Of a DNA stretch of 55,209 nucleotides, positions 8,543-16,262 are shown in pieces (position 1 is the first letter of the stretch; each line of letters opens with the position of its first letter). Source of the DNA: Alphaproteobacteria bacterium UBA6347 (lineage in GTDB: Bacteria; Pseudomonadota; Alphaproteobacteria; CAAGCB01; CAG-977); the NCBI GenBank assembly GCA_002440235.1, contig DJRZ01000006.1:4925-60133 (forward strand), given 5' to 3'. Made by a program: the position numbers and the translations under genes. Under the pieces are notes generated by a model. It was given only the letters and a program-made list of their open reading frames with translations. It did not search any database and was not told the origin of the DNA.

Positions 8543-9147
8543 TAGCGAAATTGCGCGGCGTGCTGGACAGCGTCGAGGACGGATTCGTCATTCTGGACGT
8601 GAACGGCGTCGGATACAGAGTGTTCTGTTCGGCGAAAACGCAAATGAAAATGCCCTCGAAAGGGCAGGTCGCGACCCTGTTGATCGAAACGCAGGTGCGC
8701 GAGGACGCGATTCACCTGATCGGGTTCGCGGACGCCGTCGAAAAAAGCTGGTATCAGCTGCTGGGCGGCGTGCAGGGCGTGGGGACGAAGGTCGCTTTGG
8801 CGATTTTGTCGGTTTTAAGCGCGGACGAACTGTCCATGGCGATCGCGTCGGGCGATTCGAAAGTGATCACCCGCGCCCCCGGGGCGGGACCGAAAATCGC
8901 CGTCCGCATCGTTACGGAATTAAAGGGCAAAGTCGGCAAAATCTCTTTGTCCGGCGCGGACACGCCCGCCGGCGAAATCGTCCAATCCAAGGGATCCGCC
9001 GTCGACGACGCTGTGTCGGCTTTGGTGAATTTGGGATACGCCCGCATGGACGCCGCGATGGCGGTCGCCAAATCGTTTAAACAACGCGGCGAATCGGCGC
9101 AGGTCGGCGATTTGATCCGCGACGCCCTGAAAGAATTCGCCCCATGA
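8539..9147 (+). CDS. ruvA: Holliday junction binding protein RuvA
   Basis: RuvA tetramers hold the junction in a square-planar form and dock RuvB. The 202-residue protein has the N-terminal OB domain ([26 protein letters not shown]), the double helix-hairpin-helix domain ([18 protein letters not shown] and [22 protein letters not shown]) and the C-terminal RuvB-binding helices ([15 protein letters not shown]). It overlaps ruvC and ruvB by 4 bases each, implying translational coupling. Confidence 0.97.
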   Translation: MIAKLRGVLDSVEDGFVILDVNGVGYRVFCSAKTQMKMPSKGQVATLLIETQVREDAIHLIGFADAVEKSWYQLLGGVQGVGTKVALAILSVLSADELSMAIASGDSKVITRAPGAGPKIAVRIVTELKGKVGKISLSGADTPAGEIVQSKGSAVDDAVSALVNLGYARMDAAMAVAKSFKQRGESAQVGDLIRDALKEFAP

Positions 9148-10178
9148 CCGAAGACAGAATCATCAGCCCCGCCAAACGCAGCGGCGACGAGGATTTCGCC
9201 AACATGCGTCCGAAATCGCTGGCGGATTTCACGGGGCAGAAAAGCGTTTGCGAAAATTTGAAAGTGTTTATCTCGGCGGCGCTGACCCGCGGCGAATCGC
9301 TGGATCACGTTTTGCTGTTCGGTCCGCCGGGGCTGGGCAAAACGACGCTGGCGCAGATCGTGGCGCACGAACTGGCGGTCGGTTTCCGCGCGACGTCCGC
9401 CCCCATGATTTCCAAGGCGGGCGATCTGGCGGCGATTTTGACGAATTTGGAAAAGAACGACGTTCTGTTCATTGACGAAATCCACCGTCTGAATCCCGCG
9501 ATCGAAGAAGTCCTGTACGCCGCGATGGAGGATTTCCAGCTGGATCTGATCATCGGCGAAGGTCCCGCCGCGCGGTCGGTGCGCATTGATTTGCAGCCGT
9601 TCACGCTGATCGGGGCGACGACGCGGTCGGGGTTGCTGACCCAGCCTTTGCGCGACCGTTTCGGCATTCCTTTGCGGCTGGATTTTTACGATCCCGCCGA
9701 TTTGGAAAAGATCGTGATTCGCGGCGCGGGCGTGCTGAACACCGCCATCACGCCGGACGGCGCGCGCGAAATCGCCAAACGGTCGCGCGGAACGCCGCGC
9801 GTGGCGGGGCGTCTGCTGAAACGCGTGCGCGACTTCGCCGCGTTCGAGGGAAAAAAGGAAATCGACGCCGCCGTCGCCGACCGCGCGCTGAAACGGCTGG
9901 ACGTGGACAAACAGGGGTTGGACATGATGGATCGGCGGTATCTGAACTGCATCGCTCAGAAATACGCGGGCGGTCCCGTCGGGGCGGACACGCTCGCCGC
10001 CGCGCTGAGCGAAGAGCGCGACACGATCGAAGAGGTCATCGAACCCTATCTGCTGCAACAGGGATATTTGCAGCGCACGCCGCGCGGACGCGTTCTGACC
10101 GCGCTGGGGTATAAACATCTGGGGTTGCAGCCGCCCGCGACCGGGGCGGGGGACCTGTTCGCGAACGCGGAAAAATAG
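9144..10178 (+). CDS. ruvB: Holliday junction branch-migration ATPase RuvB
   Basis: The AAA+ motor that drives branch migration with RuvA. The 344-residue protein shows Walker [10 protein letters not shown], Walker B DEIHRL, sensor/arginine-finger segment [18 protein letters not shown] and the C-terminal winged helix (TPRGRVLT). The start overlaps ruvA. In most alphaproteobacteria the next gene is ybgC of the Tol-Pal operon; here a terminator and nine unrelated genes intervene. Confidence 0.98.
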   Translation: MTEDRIISPAKRSGDEDFANMRPKSLADFTGQKSVCENLKVFISAALTRGESLDHVLLFGPPGLGKTTLAQIVAHELAVGFRATSAPMISKAGDLAAILTNLEKNDVLFIDEIHRLNPAIEEVLYAAMEDFQLDLIIGEGPAARSVRIDLQPFTLIGATTRSGLLTQPLRDRFGIPLRLDFYDPADLEKIVIRGAGVLNTAITPDGAREIAKRSRGTPRVAGRLLKRVRDFAAFEGKKEIDAAVADRALKRLDVDKQGLDMMDRRYLNCIAQKYAGGPVGADTLAAALSEERDTIEEVIEPYLLQQGYLQRTPRGRVLTALGYKHLGLQPPATGAGDLFANAEK

Positions 10179-10223
10179 GCGCGCCGCCGTCCGGCGCGGG
10201 CGATCGGAAATCGTTGGCAATGT

Positions 10224-10250
10224 GCCGGCAACGAAAGGTTGCCGGCTTTT
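10224..10250 (+). terminator. Intrinsic terminator after ruvB
   Basis: Perfect 9-bp stem GCCGGCAAC / GTTGCCGGC (10224-10232 and 10238-10246) with a GAAAG loop, followed by TTTT. It ends the yebC-ruvCAB transcription unit and separates it from the inserted gene cluster. Confidence 0.85.
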
Positions 10251-10318
10251 CCGCGTTCGGATCGAAAGCGGTCTGAAAATTTTTAGCTTATTATCAATCA
10301 AAAGGTGTTCGATTTTTG

Positions 10319-10346
10319 TTGAAAACACGCGGGGGGGGGGTATATA
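10319..10346 (+). promoter_or_regulatory. Promoter with a G10 tract between -35 and -10
   Basis: A TTGAAA -35 (10319-10324) is followed by 16 bases and TATATA (10341-10346), or by 18 bases and TATATT. The last ten spacer bases (10331-10340) are an uninterrupted run of G. The -35 sequence and N16 spacing match the three operator-bearing promoters further into the cluster, but the inverted repeat seen there is absent. A homopolymer in a promoter spacer can change length by slippage and alter promoter strength. Confidence 0.65.
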
Positions 10347-10378
10347 TTTTTCATTGGAACGATTAAAAGGAACAGAAG

Positions 10379-11035
10379 ATGACCTTACGCCTCTCGTCCG
10401 GCGCCGATTCCAAGAAGGAAGGCACGGAACAACTTTTAGAAAAGTATTTAAAAAACGTCGTTTCCGAAATGTACCGCGTCGACGCCGTGACGCGCCATTT
10501 CGGCAAAGCGCCCTGTCGCTCCGTCGAAGAACACGCGGCAAACGTGTATATGAAAAGCCGCCCGTTGAAGGTCGCCGATAAAGCGGCGGCGTTGTCGGCG
10601 GTGCGCGAAGCCGAAAAACACTATCGCGGCGAAATTAAAAAAATTCCTCTGCACACCCGTCTGCATTACATGACGGGGAACGTCGGCAAAAAGAAAATCG
10701 AAGCCGCGATCGTTTGCGGCGTCAGTCTGGCGGCGGGGTGCGTCGCCGTGGCGCGCGGGGCTGATCCGGCGGTCGTTCCGGCGATTCTGGCTGTCGCGGG
10801 CGGAACGCTGATGGCGGCGGACTACGCGTTGCATTCCTTGGAACCGAAAAAACACAGCGCCGAAATCCTGCGCAAAAAGGAAATGCTGGCGAATTACACG
10901 CGCGCGAAACAAGCTCTGTTCGTTCTGAACGCGATGGAAAAACAGCTGACCGCGCGCGGCGGACAGCCGAAAAACAAAACGGCGAACGATGACGGTTTTG
11001 CCTTTTTCATGTCTAAAAAAGGCGCGGCGCGCTAA
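10379..11035 (+). CDS. Hairpin-family protein 1 (uncharacterised paralogue)
   Basis: First of five paralogues. The 218-residue product has a charged, mostly helical N-terminal half (about residues 1-110), a central hydrophobic segment rich in Ala/Gly/Val (roughly 115-160) able to form one or two membrane helices, and a charged C-terminal helix with the family motif YTRAKQALFVLNAMEKQL. Another shared block is YMKSRPLKVADKAAA near residue 60. There is no signal peptide, so the ends are probably cytoplasmic. ATG at 10379 follows AAAGGAACAGAAG. It is probably cotranscribed with paralogue 2, 21 bases downstream. I do not recognise the family and assign no function. Confidence 0.85.
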   Translation: MTLRLSSGADSKKEGTEQLLEKYLKNVVSEMYRVDAVTRHFGKAPCRSVEEHAANVYMKSRPLKVADKAAALSAVREAEKHYRGEIKKIPLHTRLHYMTGNVGKKKIEAAIVCGVSLAAGCVAVARGADPAVVPAILAVAGGTLMAADYALHSLEPKKHSAEILRKKEMLANYTRAKQALFVLNAMEKQLTARGGQPKNKTANDDGFAFFMSKKGAAR

Positions 11036-11056
11036 GAAAAAAAACAGGGGGGCGCA

Positions 11057-11710
11057 ATGGCTTTGACGATTTTGACGGCTGAAAACGGTCGCCGCGAAGA
11101 CACGGCGAAACTGGTTCGCGACTATTTAAAGGGCGCGATCAAAGTAATGCGCCGCATTGACGCCGTCCGCAATTTTTACGACAAACCCGCCAACCGCCAT
11201 GTCGAACGGGTGGAGGCTTTGCGTCATATGGTCAAAAATCCGTTTCGCGTCAACGACGCCGAACGGGCGGGCGAAATGATCGACGACGCGCAAAAATACT
11301 ATGAGAAGCAAACCAAGAACGCGCCGTTGAAAGTCAAAATGGATTACGCGTTCGGTCGCGTCGGCGCGATGCTGTTGCGGGACACGCTGCTGTACGGAGC
11401 GGCGATGGCGGCGGGCGCGACGGCGGCGGCGATGAACGGCGGTTCGCCCGAATTGATTTGCGGGGCGGCTGTCGCGGCGGTCGGAATCGCGGGGGTGGCG
11501 CAAATCGGCGTCGCGATGGGCAAAATGTCGCGTCCGCTGACAAAGGCGGAACGGAAACACCCCGAAACGCTGGAACAATACACGGAAGCCAAACAGGCGC
11601 TGTTCGTTTTAAAAGCGATGAAAAAACAGCTGGCGCCGTCCGTGAAAAACAACAGGGGCAAAGGCGGAAACGTCGTCGTCCCGATGCCTAAAAGGTGCGT
11701 CTTACGCTGA
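11057..11710 (+). CDS. Hairpin-family protein 2 (uncharacterised paralogue)
   Basis: 217 residues with the same plan as its neighbours: an N-terminal helical half containing VMRRIDAVRNFYDKP and HMVKNPFRVNDAE, the KVKMDYAFG junction, a hydrophobic Ala/Gly-rich hairpin (about 112-160), and the C-terminal motif YTEAKQALFVLKAMKKQL. It is most like paralogues 1 and 3, which share the IDAV/IDYM and FYDKP/FFDEP segment. No promoter lies in the 21-base gap before it, only a GGGGGG-containing ribosome-binding region, so it belongs to the unit driven by the G-tract promoter. A hairpin follows at 11739. Function unknown. Confidence 0.85.
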   Translation: MALTILTAENGRREDTAKLVRDYLKGAIKVMRRIDAVRNFYDKPANRHVERVEALRHMVKNPFRVNDAERAGEMIDDAQKYYEKQTKNAPLKVKMDYAFGRVGAMLLRDTLLYGAAMAAGATAAAMNGGSPELICGAAVAAVGIAGVAQIGVAMGKMSRPLTKAERKHPETLEQYTEAKQALFVLKAMKKQLAPSVKNNRGKGGNVVVPMPKRCVLR

Positions 11711-11738
11711 TTTTTCCCTCTGCCGACGCACCTTTGAA

Positions 11739-11783
11739 CAACACGTCTTCGACCGGTTCGCGGTCGGGGACGTGTTGGCTTGT
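11739..11783 (+). terminator. Hairpin after paralogue 2, probable terminator
   Basis: A 9-bp outer stem CAACACGTC / GACGTGTTG (11739-11747, 11769-11777) with an inner CGACC/GGTCG stem, followed by a weak T-rich stretch (GCTTGTTT). It probably separates paralogues 1-2 from the next unit. Confidence 0.6.
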
Positions 11784-11797
11784 TTAAAAAATAATGT

Positions 11798-11832
11798 TTG
11801 AAAACTGGACAAACGGGACTATACTTTTCGTC
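11798..11832 (+). promoter_or_regulatory. Promoter plus GACAAA-N13-TTTGTC-type operator for paralogue 3
   Basis: -35 TTGAAA (11798-11803), 16-base spacer, -10 TATACT (11820-11825). Overlaid is an inverted repeat GACAAA (11808-11813), N13, TTCGTC (11827-11832), 25 bases in all, with one mismatch in the right half. The left half lies inside the spacer and the right half immediately downstream of -10, a position suited to a repressor. Confidence 0.7.
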
Positions 11833-11856
11833 AAAAGTGTTACGGAGGGAAAAGTA

Positions 11857-12504
11857 ATGTCTTTGATTGTTTCAACAAATCGGGCGACCGCGCCGAAAGA
11901 AAGCACGGCGGAACTGGTCGGCGCTTATCTGCGCGGCGTCGTGCGCGAAATGCGCAAAATCGACTATATGGCGAACTTTTTCGACGAACCGCCGAAACGG
12001 TCGACGGAACGGAAAGTCGCGATGAACTATATGGACCGCAAGCCGCTGCGCGTGCAAAACGCCGCCGAAGCCGGCAGGCTGATCGCGGGCGCGGAAAAAC
12101 ATTACAAAGCCGAGGCGGACAAGGCGTCCCTGCGCACCAAAATCGACTACGCGCTGGGCGCGACGTACAAAAAAATCGCCGTTAAAACGATACTGGGCGG
12201 CGCGGCGCTGAGCGTCGGCGCGGTTATGGCGGCGAACGGGGCTCATCCCGAATCGGTCGCCGCCGTCGCCGCGGTCGGAATAGGCATCGTCGCCGCGGGC
12301 GGGTCGATCGTCCGCGCGGTGCAGGGAACGCCCGCCTATGAAGCCGACCGCAAGGAACACGCGCGCGATTTGGACAAATACACCGAAGCCAAAGAGGCTC
12401 TGTTCGCCCTGAAAATGATGAAGCGTCAGCTGAAATCGCGGGAAAAGGCGCAACCGAACGGCACCGTCCTGTCCGCGTTGAAATCGCGTCAGGCGACGCA
12501 CTGA
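11857..12504 (+). CDS. Hairpin-family protein 3 (uncharacterised paralogue)
   Basis: 215 residues beginning MSLIVS, a start shared in style with paralogues 4 and 5 (MSLTIE, MSLVLN). ATG at 11857 is supported by a GGAGGG site. The layout matches the family: MRKIDYMANFFDEPP, YMDRKPLRVQNAAEA, LRTKIDYALG, a central hydrophobic Ala/Gly/Val hairpin (about 115-155) and C-terminal YTEAKEALFALKMMKRQL. It is a single-gene unit with its own operator-bearing promoter and a strong terminator. Function unknown; membrane insertion of the hairpin is inferred from composition. Confidence 0.87.
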   Translation: MSLIVSTNRATAPKESTAELVGAYLRGVVREMRKIDYMANFFDEPPKRSTERKVAMNYMDRKPLRVQNAAEAGRLIAGAEKHYKAEADKASLRTKIDYALGATYKKIAVKTILGGAALSVGAVMAANGAHPESVAAVAAVGIGIVAAGGSIVRAVQGTPAYEADRKEHARDLDKYTEAKEALFALKMMKRQLKSREKAQPNGTVLSALKSRQATH

Positions 12505-12527
12505 AAACGGGCGAAACGATTCAAGCG

Positions 12528-12558
12528 GGCGGGAAGAGCGCTTTCCGCCTGTTTTTTT
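12528..12558 (+). terminator. Intrinsic terminator after paralogue 3
   Basis: 9-bp stem GGCGGGAAG / CTTTCCGCC (one G-U pair) with loop AGCG at 12537-12540, followed by TGTTTTTTT. Confidence 0.88.
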
Positions 12559-12562
12559 ATCC

Positions 12563-12591
12563 TTGTAAAATCCGTGAAAATTTTGTCTAAT
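12563..12591 (+). promoter_or_regulatory. Probable promoter of the 703-residue HExxH protein
   Basis: TTGTAA (12563-12568), 17-base spacer and TCTAAT (12586-12591) make a sigma-70-like promoter. A single TTTGTC half-site (12582-12587) overlaps the -10, but no matching GACAAA half is found 13 bases away, so this gene may be outside the shared operator control. Confidence 0.55.
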
Positions 12592-12624
12592 AAATGAAAT
12601 CGCTTTTTTAACCGGAGGTTTTTC

Positions 12625-14736
12625 ATGGCTTCGTTTTTGCAGCGCGTTTTTTCCGGCGCGACACTGGATTTCAAAGGGGCTTTCCGCGCCAACGACACGG
12701 TGAAAATCGAAAAGGATCCGAACGATCCGGCAAAGGACGTCCTGCGTTTCGGCGACGGCAAGGACGATTATTTTCAGGTCGAGGGAACACAAATGGATAA
12801 GGAGCGTTTGCGCGAAATCCTGTCCAAGGTGGTTGAAAGCCCGACCATGCTGAAAAAAATCCGCGACCTGCCGTTGGAGGATCGCCCGACGCTGATTCAG
12901 GATCACGGCGGAAAACTCAACGGACAATCCTGCGGCGGTTATTGCAACGGCGATGTCATTTCAATGTCGCGAAGCTCGGGGACGGGATATCTGGCGGCCG
13001 GCATTTTCTGTCATGAATTTCAGCATCAGTATCAAGTTAAAAAAGGTATCGGAACGCACCGTTTCGATCTGGATTTGTCGGAAACGATTTTGAATGACCG
13101 TATTTACGAATCGGCGGCGGATACGGCGATGTACCAGTATATGCACGAAATGAAAGGAAAAAACCCGCAGGCGGCAAACGCCTTTGCGATGAATTTATCA
13201 ATATCGCCGGGGCAGCGCGCCTATTCTGCCGCGAAAATCAAGGGCAAAAGCGAACAGGATTGTATTCTGGCCGGAATGATGGGATATGCGGAAAGCTATA
13301 CGACCGCGAAACATTACGCGAAAAGTTATCACGGCGAAGTCGGCGAAGAGGAAATGCAGGCGCTGGACGCCAGCCAATACACGGACAATATCCGTTCCGC
13401 GGTGGGCACCGGATATTTTCAAAACAGAATGAACGGCGAAAAACTGGACGAAGTCGCCGCGTTCAAAGGGCACACCGTCGGCATGACGACGGAGGAACCC
13501 GTCGAACAGGCGGTGCATAAAAACTTGCGTTCGGCCGAATTCAACTATGTGACGCCGACGATCGCCCGCGCCCTGACCCGTTGGGCGGAAAAGTTGAAAG
13601 CCGTCGGGAAACCGATGACGGAGAATCCGGACAAGCTGAACGTCAGAACGGCGTACGGCGTGACGACGAACAAGGAACGCGGCGGTTTCGCGGGAATGAT
13701 GTTCAAAGCGAAAACGAACCTGTTGTCCGCGAAACGGAAACTGAAAAAGCTTTTGAGCCCCGCCCCCGAACTGGGCGCGAAAATACGCTATCACGACCGC
13801 GGAAAAGTGGATTTGGACGTTTCCACGGATAAAAACGGAAACATCGTCGGAAAAATCCCTTTCCACGTCCAGCACGGCATAGCGGAAGAATATAAAGCGG
13901 AAAAGGAAATCGGCGAAAAAGAAGTCGAAAAGCGCACCCTGAAAGCGCAACAAATGATGGCGATCGTGATGAAATCCCCGTACGCCAAGAAAAAGATCGA
14001 GGAACTGACCGCGGCGGGACAGGAAATCACGCTGGCATTTTACAAGGGCGTGGACAAGGAAGGCTTTTCATCCAAAAAAACGAACACGATCGTGCTTGAC
14101 CCGTCGAAATCGCCGGAACAGCTGGCGCAGGATTTCGGAAAACATTTTCATCCGATGGCGAACGATCTGTTGAAAAAAATCGAATCCGAAAAGATTGAAA
14201 CCGCGAAAAAGGACGCTTTGAAAACGTTTTTGAACACGGAAAAACCGATCGCCGCCGGAAAGCAATCTGAAAACCACGCCGCGCCCAAAGCCGCGGAATC
14301 CAAACCGCGGCTGCAGGTTCGGGGCGAACAGCTGTTGAACATGGTTGACGAAATGGCCAAGACCGTCGCGGCGTCGAAACAATCGCCGGCCGCCGCGTAC
14401 CAACCGACGGATCAGGAATCGAAAACGGTCGCCGATCTGGCGAAGCTGACGGAAAACGCGGCGAAAGGCGCGGCGACGCCGGAACAGGCGAAAGCGGCGC
14501 GCGCCAAGGCTTTGGGCGAATACGCGCAAACGGCGGAGGGTATGAAAAACGTGACGTTTTTGATGCAGTCCTACGGTCGCATGCTGTCGCAGAATCCCGA
14601 AAAGTTGCAGGCGCACATGCGGGAACAGTCCAAGCAAAGCTTTATGGACAGTCTGAACAAACAGCAGGCGAAAAACAACGCCGCCGAAACCGCCAAAACG
14701 GCGGCGAACGCCCGCGCACAAAACGCCGGTCGCTGA
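12625..14736 (+). CDS. Large HExxH metallopeptidase-like protein
   Basis: 703 residues, GGAGG site, own promoter and terminator. Residues 130-134 are HEFQH, a zinc-protease HExxH motif, and ESAAD at 162-166 offers a third acidic ligand 28 residues after the second His, the gluzincin-type arrangement. Residues ~441-512 look like a second, degenerate copy of the same fold: both begin with a segment like hydrophobic-KV-SP-KKI and end near GKHFH, where the HExxH is lost. The C-terminal ~170 residues are Ala/Lys/Gln-rich and probably helical or disordered. No signal peptide or membrane helix is visible. Protease activity is inferred from motifs only; the target is unknown. Confidence 0.8.
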   Translation: MASFLQRVFSGATLDFKGAFRANDTVKIEKDPNDPAKDVLRFGDGKDDYFQVEGTQMDKERLREILSKVVESPTMLKKIRDLPLEDRPTLIQDHGGKLNGQSCGGYCNGDVISMSRSSGTGYLAAGIFCHEFQHQYQVKKGIGTHRFDLDLSETILNDRIYESAADTAMYQYMHEMKGKNPQAANAFAMNLSISPGQRAYSAAKIKGKSEQDCILAGMMGYAESYTTAKHYAKSYHGEVGEEEMQALDASQYTDNIRSAVGTGYFQNRMNGEKLDEVAAFKGHTVGMTTEEPVEQAVHKNLRSAEFNYVTPTIARALTRWAEKLKAVGKPMTENPDKLNVRTAYGVTTNKERGGFAGMMFKAKTNLLSAKRKLKKLLSPAPELGAKIRYHDRGKVDLDVSTDKNGNIVGKIPFHVQHGIAEEYKAEKEIGEKEVEKRTLKAQQMMAIVMKSPYAKKKIEELTAAGQEITLAFYKGVDKEGFSSKKTNTIVLDPSKSPEQLAQDFGKHFHPMANDLLKKIESEKIETAKKDALKTFLNTEKPIAAGKQSENHAAPKAAESKPRLQVRGEQLLNMVDEMAKTVAASKQSPAAAYQPTDQESKTVADLAKLTENAAKGAATPEQAKAARAKALGEYAQTAEGMKNVTFLMQSYGRMLSQNPEKLQAHMREQSKQSFMDSLNKQQAKNNAAETAKTAANARAQNAGR

Positions 14737-14753
14737 TTGTTGCGCGAATTGAC

Positions 14754-14792
14754 GAAACGCCGCGCAACCTGCCGGTCGCGGCGTTTCTTTTT
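14754..14792 (+). terminator. Intrinsic terminator after the 703-residue protein
   Basis: 11-bp perfect stem GAAACGCCGCG / CGCGGCGTTTC (14754-14764 and 14777-14787) followed by TTTTTATTT. Confidence 0.88.
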
Positions 14793-14818
14793 ATTTGGCG
14801 CGTCGGATAAAAAAAATG

Positions 14819-14854
14819 TTGGACGGGTTGACAAATTGTGCTATCCGTTTTGTC
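14819..14854 (+). promoter_or_regulatory. Promoter plus GACAAA-N13-TTTGTC operator for paralogue 4
   Basis: -35 TTGGAC (14819-14824), 16-base spacer, -10 CTATCC (14841-14846). The inverted repeat is perfect here: GACAAA at 14830-14835, N13, TTTGTC at 14849-14854. Geometry relative to -35 and -10 matches the other two operator-bearing promoters within a base or so. Confidence 0.72.
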
Positions 14855-14877
14855 GAAAGCATGCGGAGGGGAAAGAA

Positions 14878-15462
14878 ATGTCCTTGACCATTGAAAATCA
14901 TCGAAAAACGGCGCGCGCGGACGACGACGCGGCGAAAAAAGTGACGGCTTATCTGAACGGGCTGTATGACGCGACGAAAGGCGTTCCGCTTGACCGGCGC
15001 GACGCGGTCGCCGACGGCTATATGAAAAAACATCCGCTGGACGTCGCCGACAAAGCCGCCGCCGTCGAACGGATCGAAGATTTGACGCGCGAATGCGAAA
15101 ACGACGCGAAATCCGTTTCGTGGCGGACGAAAATGAACAGCCGTTTCGGGAAAAAAGGCAAACAGATCGCCAAGCTGGCGATGCTGGGCGCGGCGTCCGT
15201 CGTCGGCGGCGTTCTGGCGGCGAACGGCATGACGGCGGTTTCCATTCCCGTTTTGTGCGCCGGATTGGTCGCCACCCAAGGGGAAAGAGGATTGACGGCG
15301 AAAGAAAAAGCCGATGTCGCACAATACGGCGCGATCAAGCACGGGCTGTTCGCTTTGAAAAAAATGCGGCGGGCTTTGACGACCGAATCGAACGGGAAAA
15401 GCAACGCTTCCGTCGCCGAACTGAACGCGGCGGCGCGTTTGAAACAAAACCGCGAACGCTGA
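14878..15462 (+). CDS. Hairpin-family protein 4 (uncharacterised paralogue)
   Basis: 194 residues, ATG at 14878 after GGAGGGGAAAG. Family features: an N-terminal helical part with VPLDRRDAVADGYMKKHPLDVADKAAA, WRTKMNSRFGKKG, a short Ala/Gly/Val hydrophobic hairpin (about 100-135) and C-terminal YGAIKHGLFALKKMRRAL. It groups with paralogue 5 (VPxxxRDxVADxYM segment) rather than with 1-3, so the five genes form two subfamilies. Single-gene unit with its own operator and terminator. Function unknown. Confidence 0.87.
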   Translation: MSLTIENHRKTARADDDAAKKVTAYLNGLYDATKGVPLDRRDAVADGYMKKHPLDVADKAAAVERIEDLTRECENDAKSVSWRTKMNSRFGKKGKQIAKLAMLGAASVVGGVLAANGMTAVSIPVLCAGLVATQGERGLTAKEKADVAQYGAIKHGLFALKKMRRALTTESNGKSNASVAELNAAARLKQNRER

Positions 15463-15481
15463 TTTTCGCCGTCGTTTGACA

Positions 15482-15520
15482 ACGCCGCGGTGTTTTTCGT
15501 CGCGGCGTGTCGTTTTTTTT
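15482..15520 (+). terminator. Intrinsic terminator after paralogue 4
   Basis: 8-bp stem ACGCCGCG / CGCGGCGT (15482-15489, 15501-15508) followed by GTCGTTTTTTTT. Confidence 0.88.
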
Positions 15521-15553
15521 AGGGGTTGCGCCCCTTTCGCCCTAAAAAAATAT

Positions 15554-15589
15554 TTGAAGCTTTGGACAAATCATGTTAATCTTTTTGTC
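15554..15589 (+). promoter_or_regulatory. Promoter plus GACAAA-N13-TTTGTC operator for paralogue 5 and the HExxH trio
   Basis: -35 TTGAAG (15554-15559), 16-base spacer, -10 TTAATC (15576-15581). Perfect inverted repeat GACAAA (15565-15570), N13, TTTGTC (15584-15589). No terminator is seen from here through the stop of the third HExxH gene and into ybgC, so this promoter may also feed the Tol-Pal genes. Confidence 0.72.
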
Positions 15590-15613
15590 AAACAGACAGG
15601 AAAGGATAAGCAA

Positions 15614-16237
15614 ATGTCTTTGGTTCTCAATTCCGAAAAGGGTATGACGCTGAACGATGTCAAAACGACGATGAAAATCGCGGCGTATGTCGGCGGCTTG
15701 GCCGATTACATCGACGGCGTTCCCAAACAGTACCGCGACAGCGTCGCCGACGCCTATATGGAAGACCACCCGCTGAAAGTCGAAGATAAGGCGGCGGCTT
15801 ATGATCTGGTCGGCAAAATGGAAAAGCAATACAAAAAGGAAACGAAAGCGGCCTCTTTGGACACGAAGCTGCAGTACCGTTTCGGCAACAAAGGCGCCGA
15901 AGTCGCCAAAGCGGTCGCTTTGGGCGCGGCGGCGGTCGTCGGCAGCGTGATGGCGGCGCAGGGCATTGATCAGGCGGCGGCGCCCGCGTTCGTAATGGCG
16001 GCCGGCGCGCTTTGCACGGGCGCGCACGCGGCGACGGTGGACAACAAATACCAGACGAACGCCGTTGAAAAATACGGCGAAGCCAAACGCGCTTTGTTCG
16101 CTTTGAAAAAAATGAAAAAGGCGCTGAAGCCCGAATCGACGTACAAACAGGATGTTCAGGCGTTGTATGCGTCCGGTTTGGGCAACCCCGGCGGCATGAT
16201 CACCGCGCTGAACCTGAAACAAAAGGGCGGCAGATAA
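15614..16237 (+). CDS. Hairpin-family protein 5 (uncharacterised paralogue)
   Basis: 207 residues, ATG at 15614 after AAAGGATAAGCAA. Family blocks: VPKQYRDSVADAYMEDHPLKVEDKAAA, LDTKLQYRFGNKG, a hydrophobic Ala/Gly/Val-rich hairpin (about 98-135) and C-terminal YGEAKRALFALKKMKKAL, with a ~30-residue tail. It heads a four-gene unit with the three HExxH paralogues: only 25 bases separate it from the next gene and no terminator is seen. This is the only place where the two gene families are fused in one operon, which links their function. Function unknown. Confidence 0.87.
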   Translation: MSLVLNSEKGMTLNDVKTTMKIAAYVGGLADYIDGVPKQYRDSVADAYMEDHPLKVEDKAAAYDLVGKMEKQYKKETKAASLDTKLQYRFGNKGAEVAKAVALGAAAVVGSVMAAQGIDQAAAPAFVMAAGALCTGAHAATVDNKYQTNAVEKYGEAKRALFALKKMKKALKPESTYKQDVQALYASGLGNPGGMITALNLKQKGGR

Positions 16238-16262
16238 CCGGACGGAAAAGCGAGGTGTCGCG

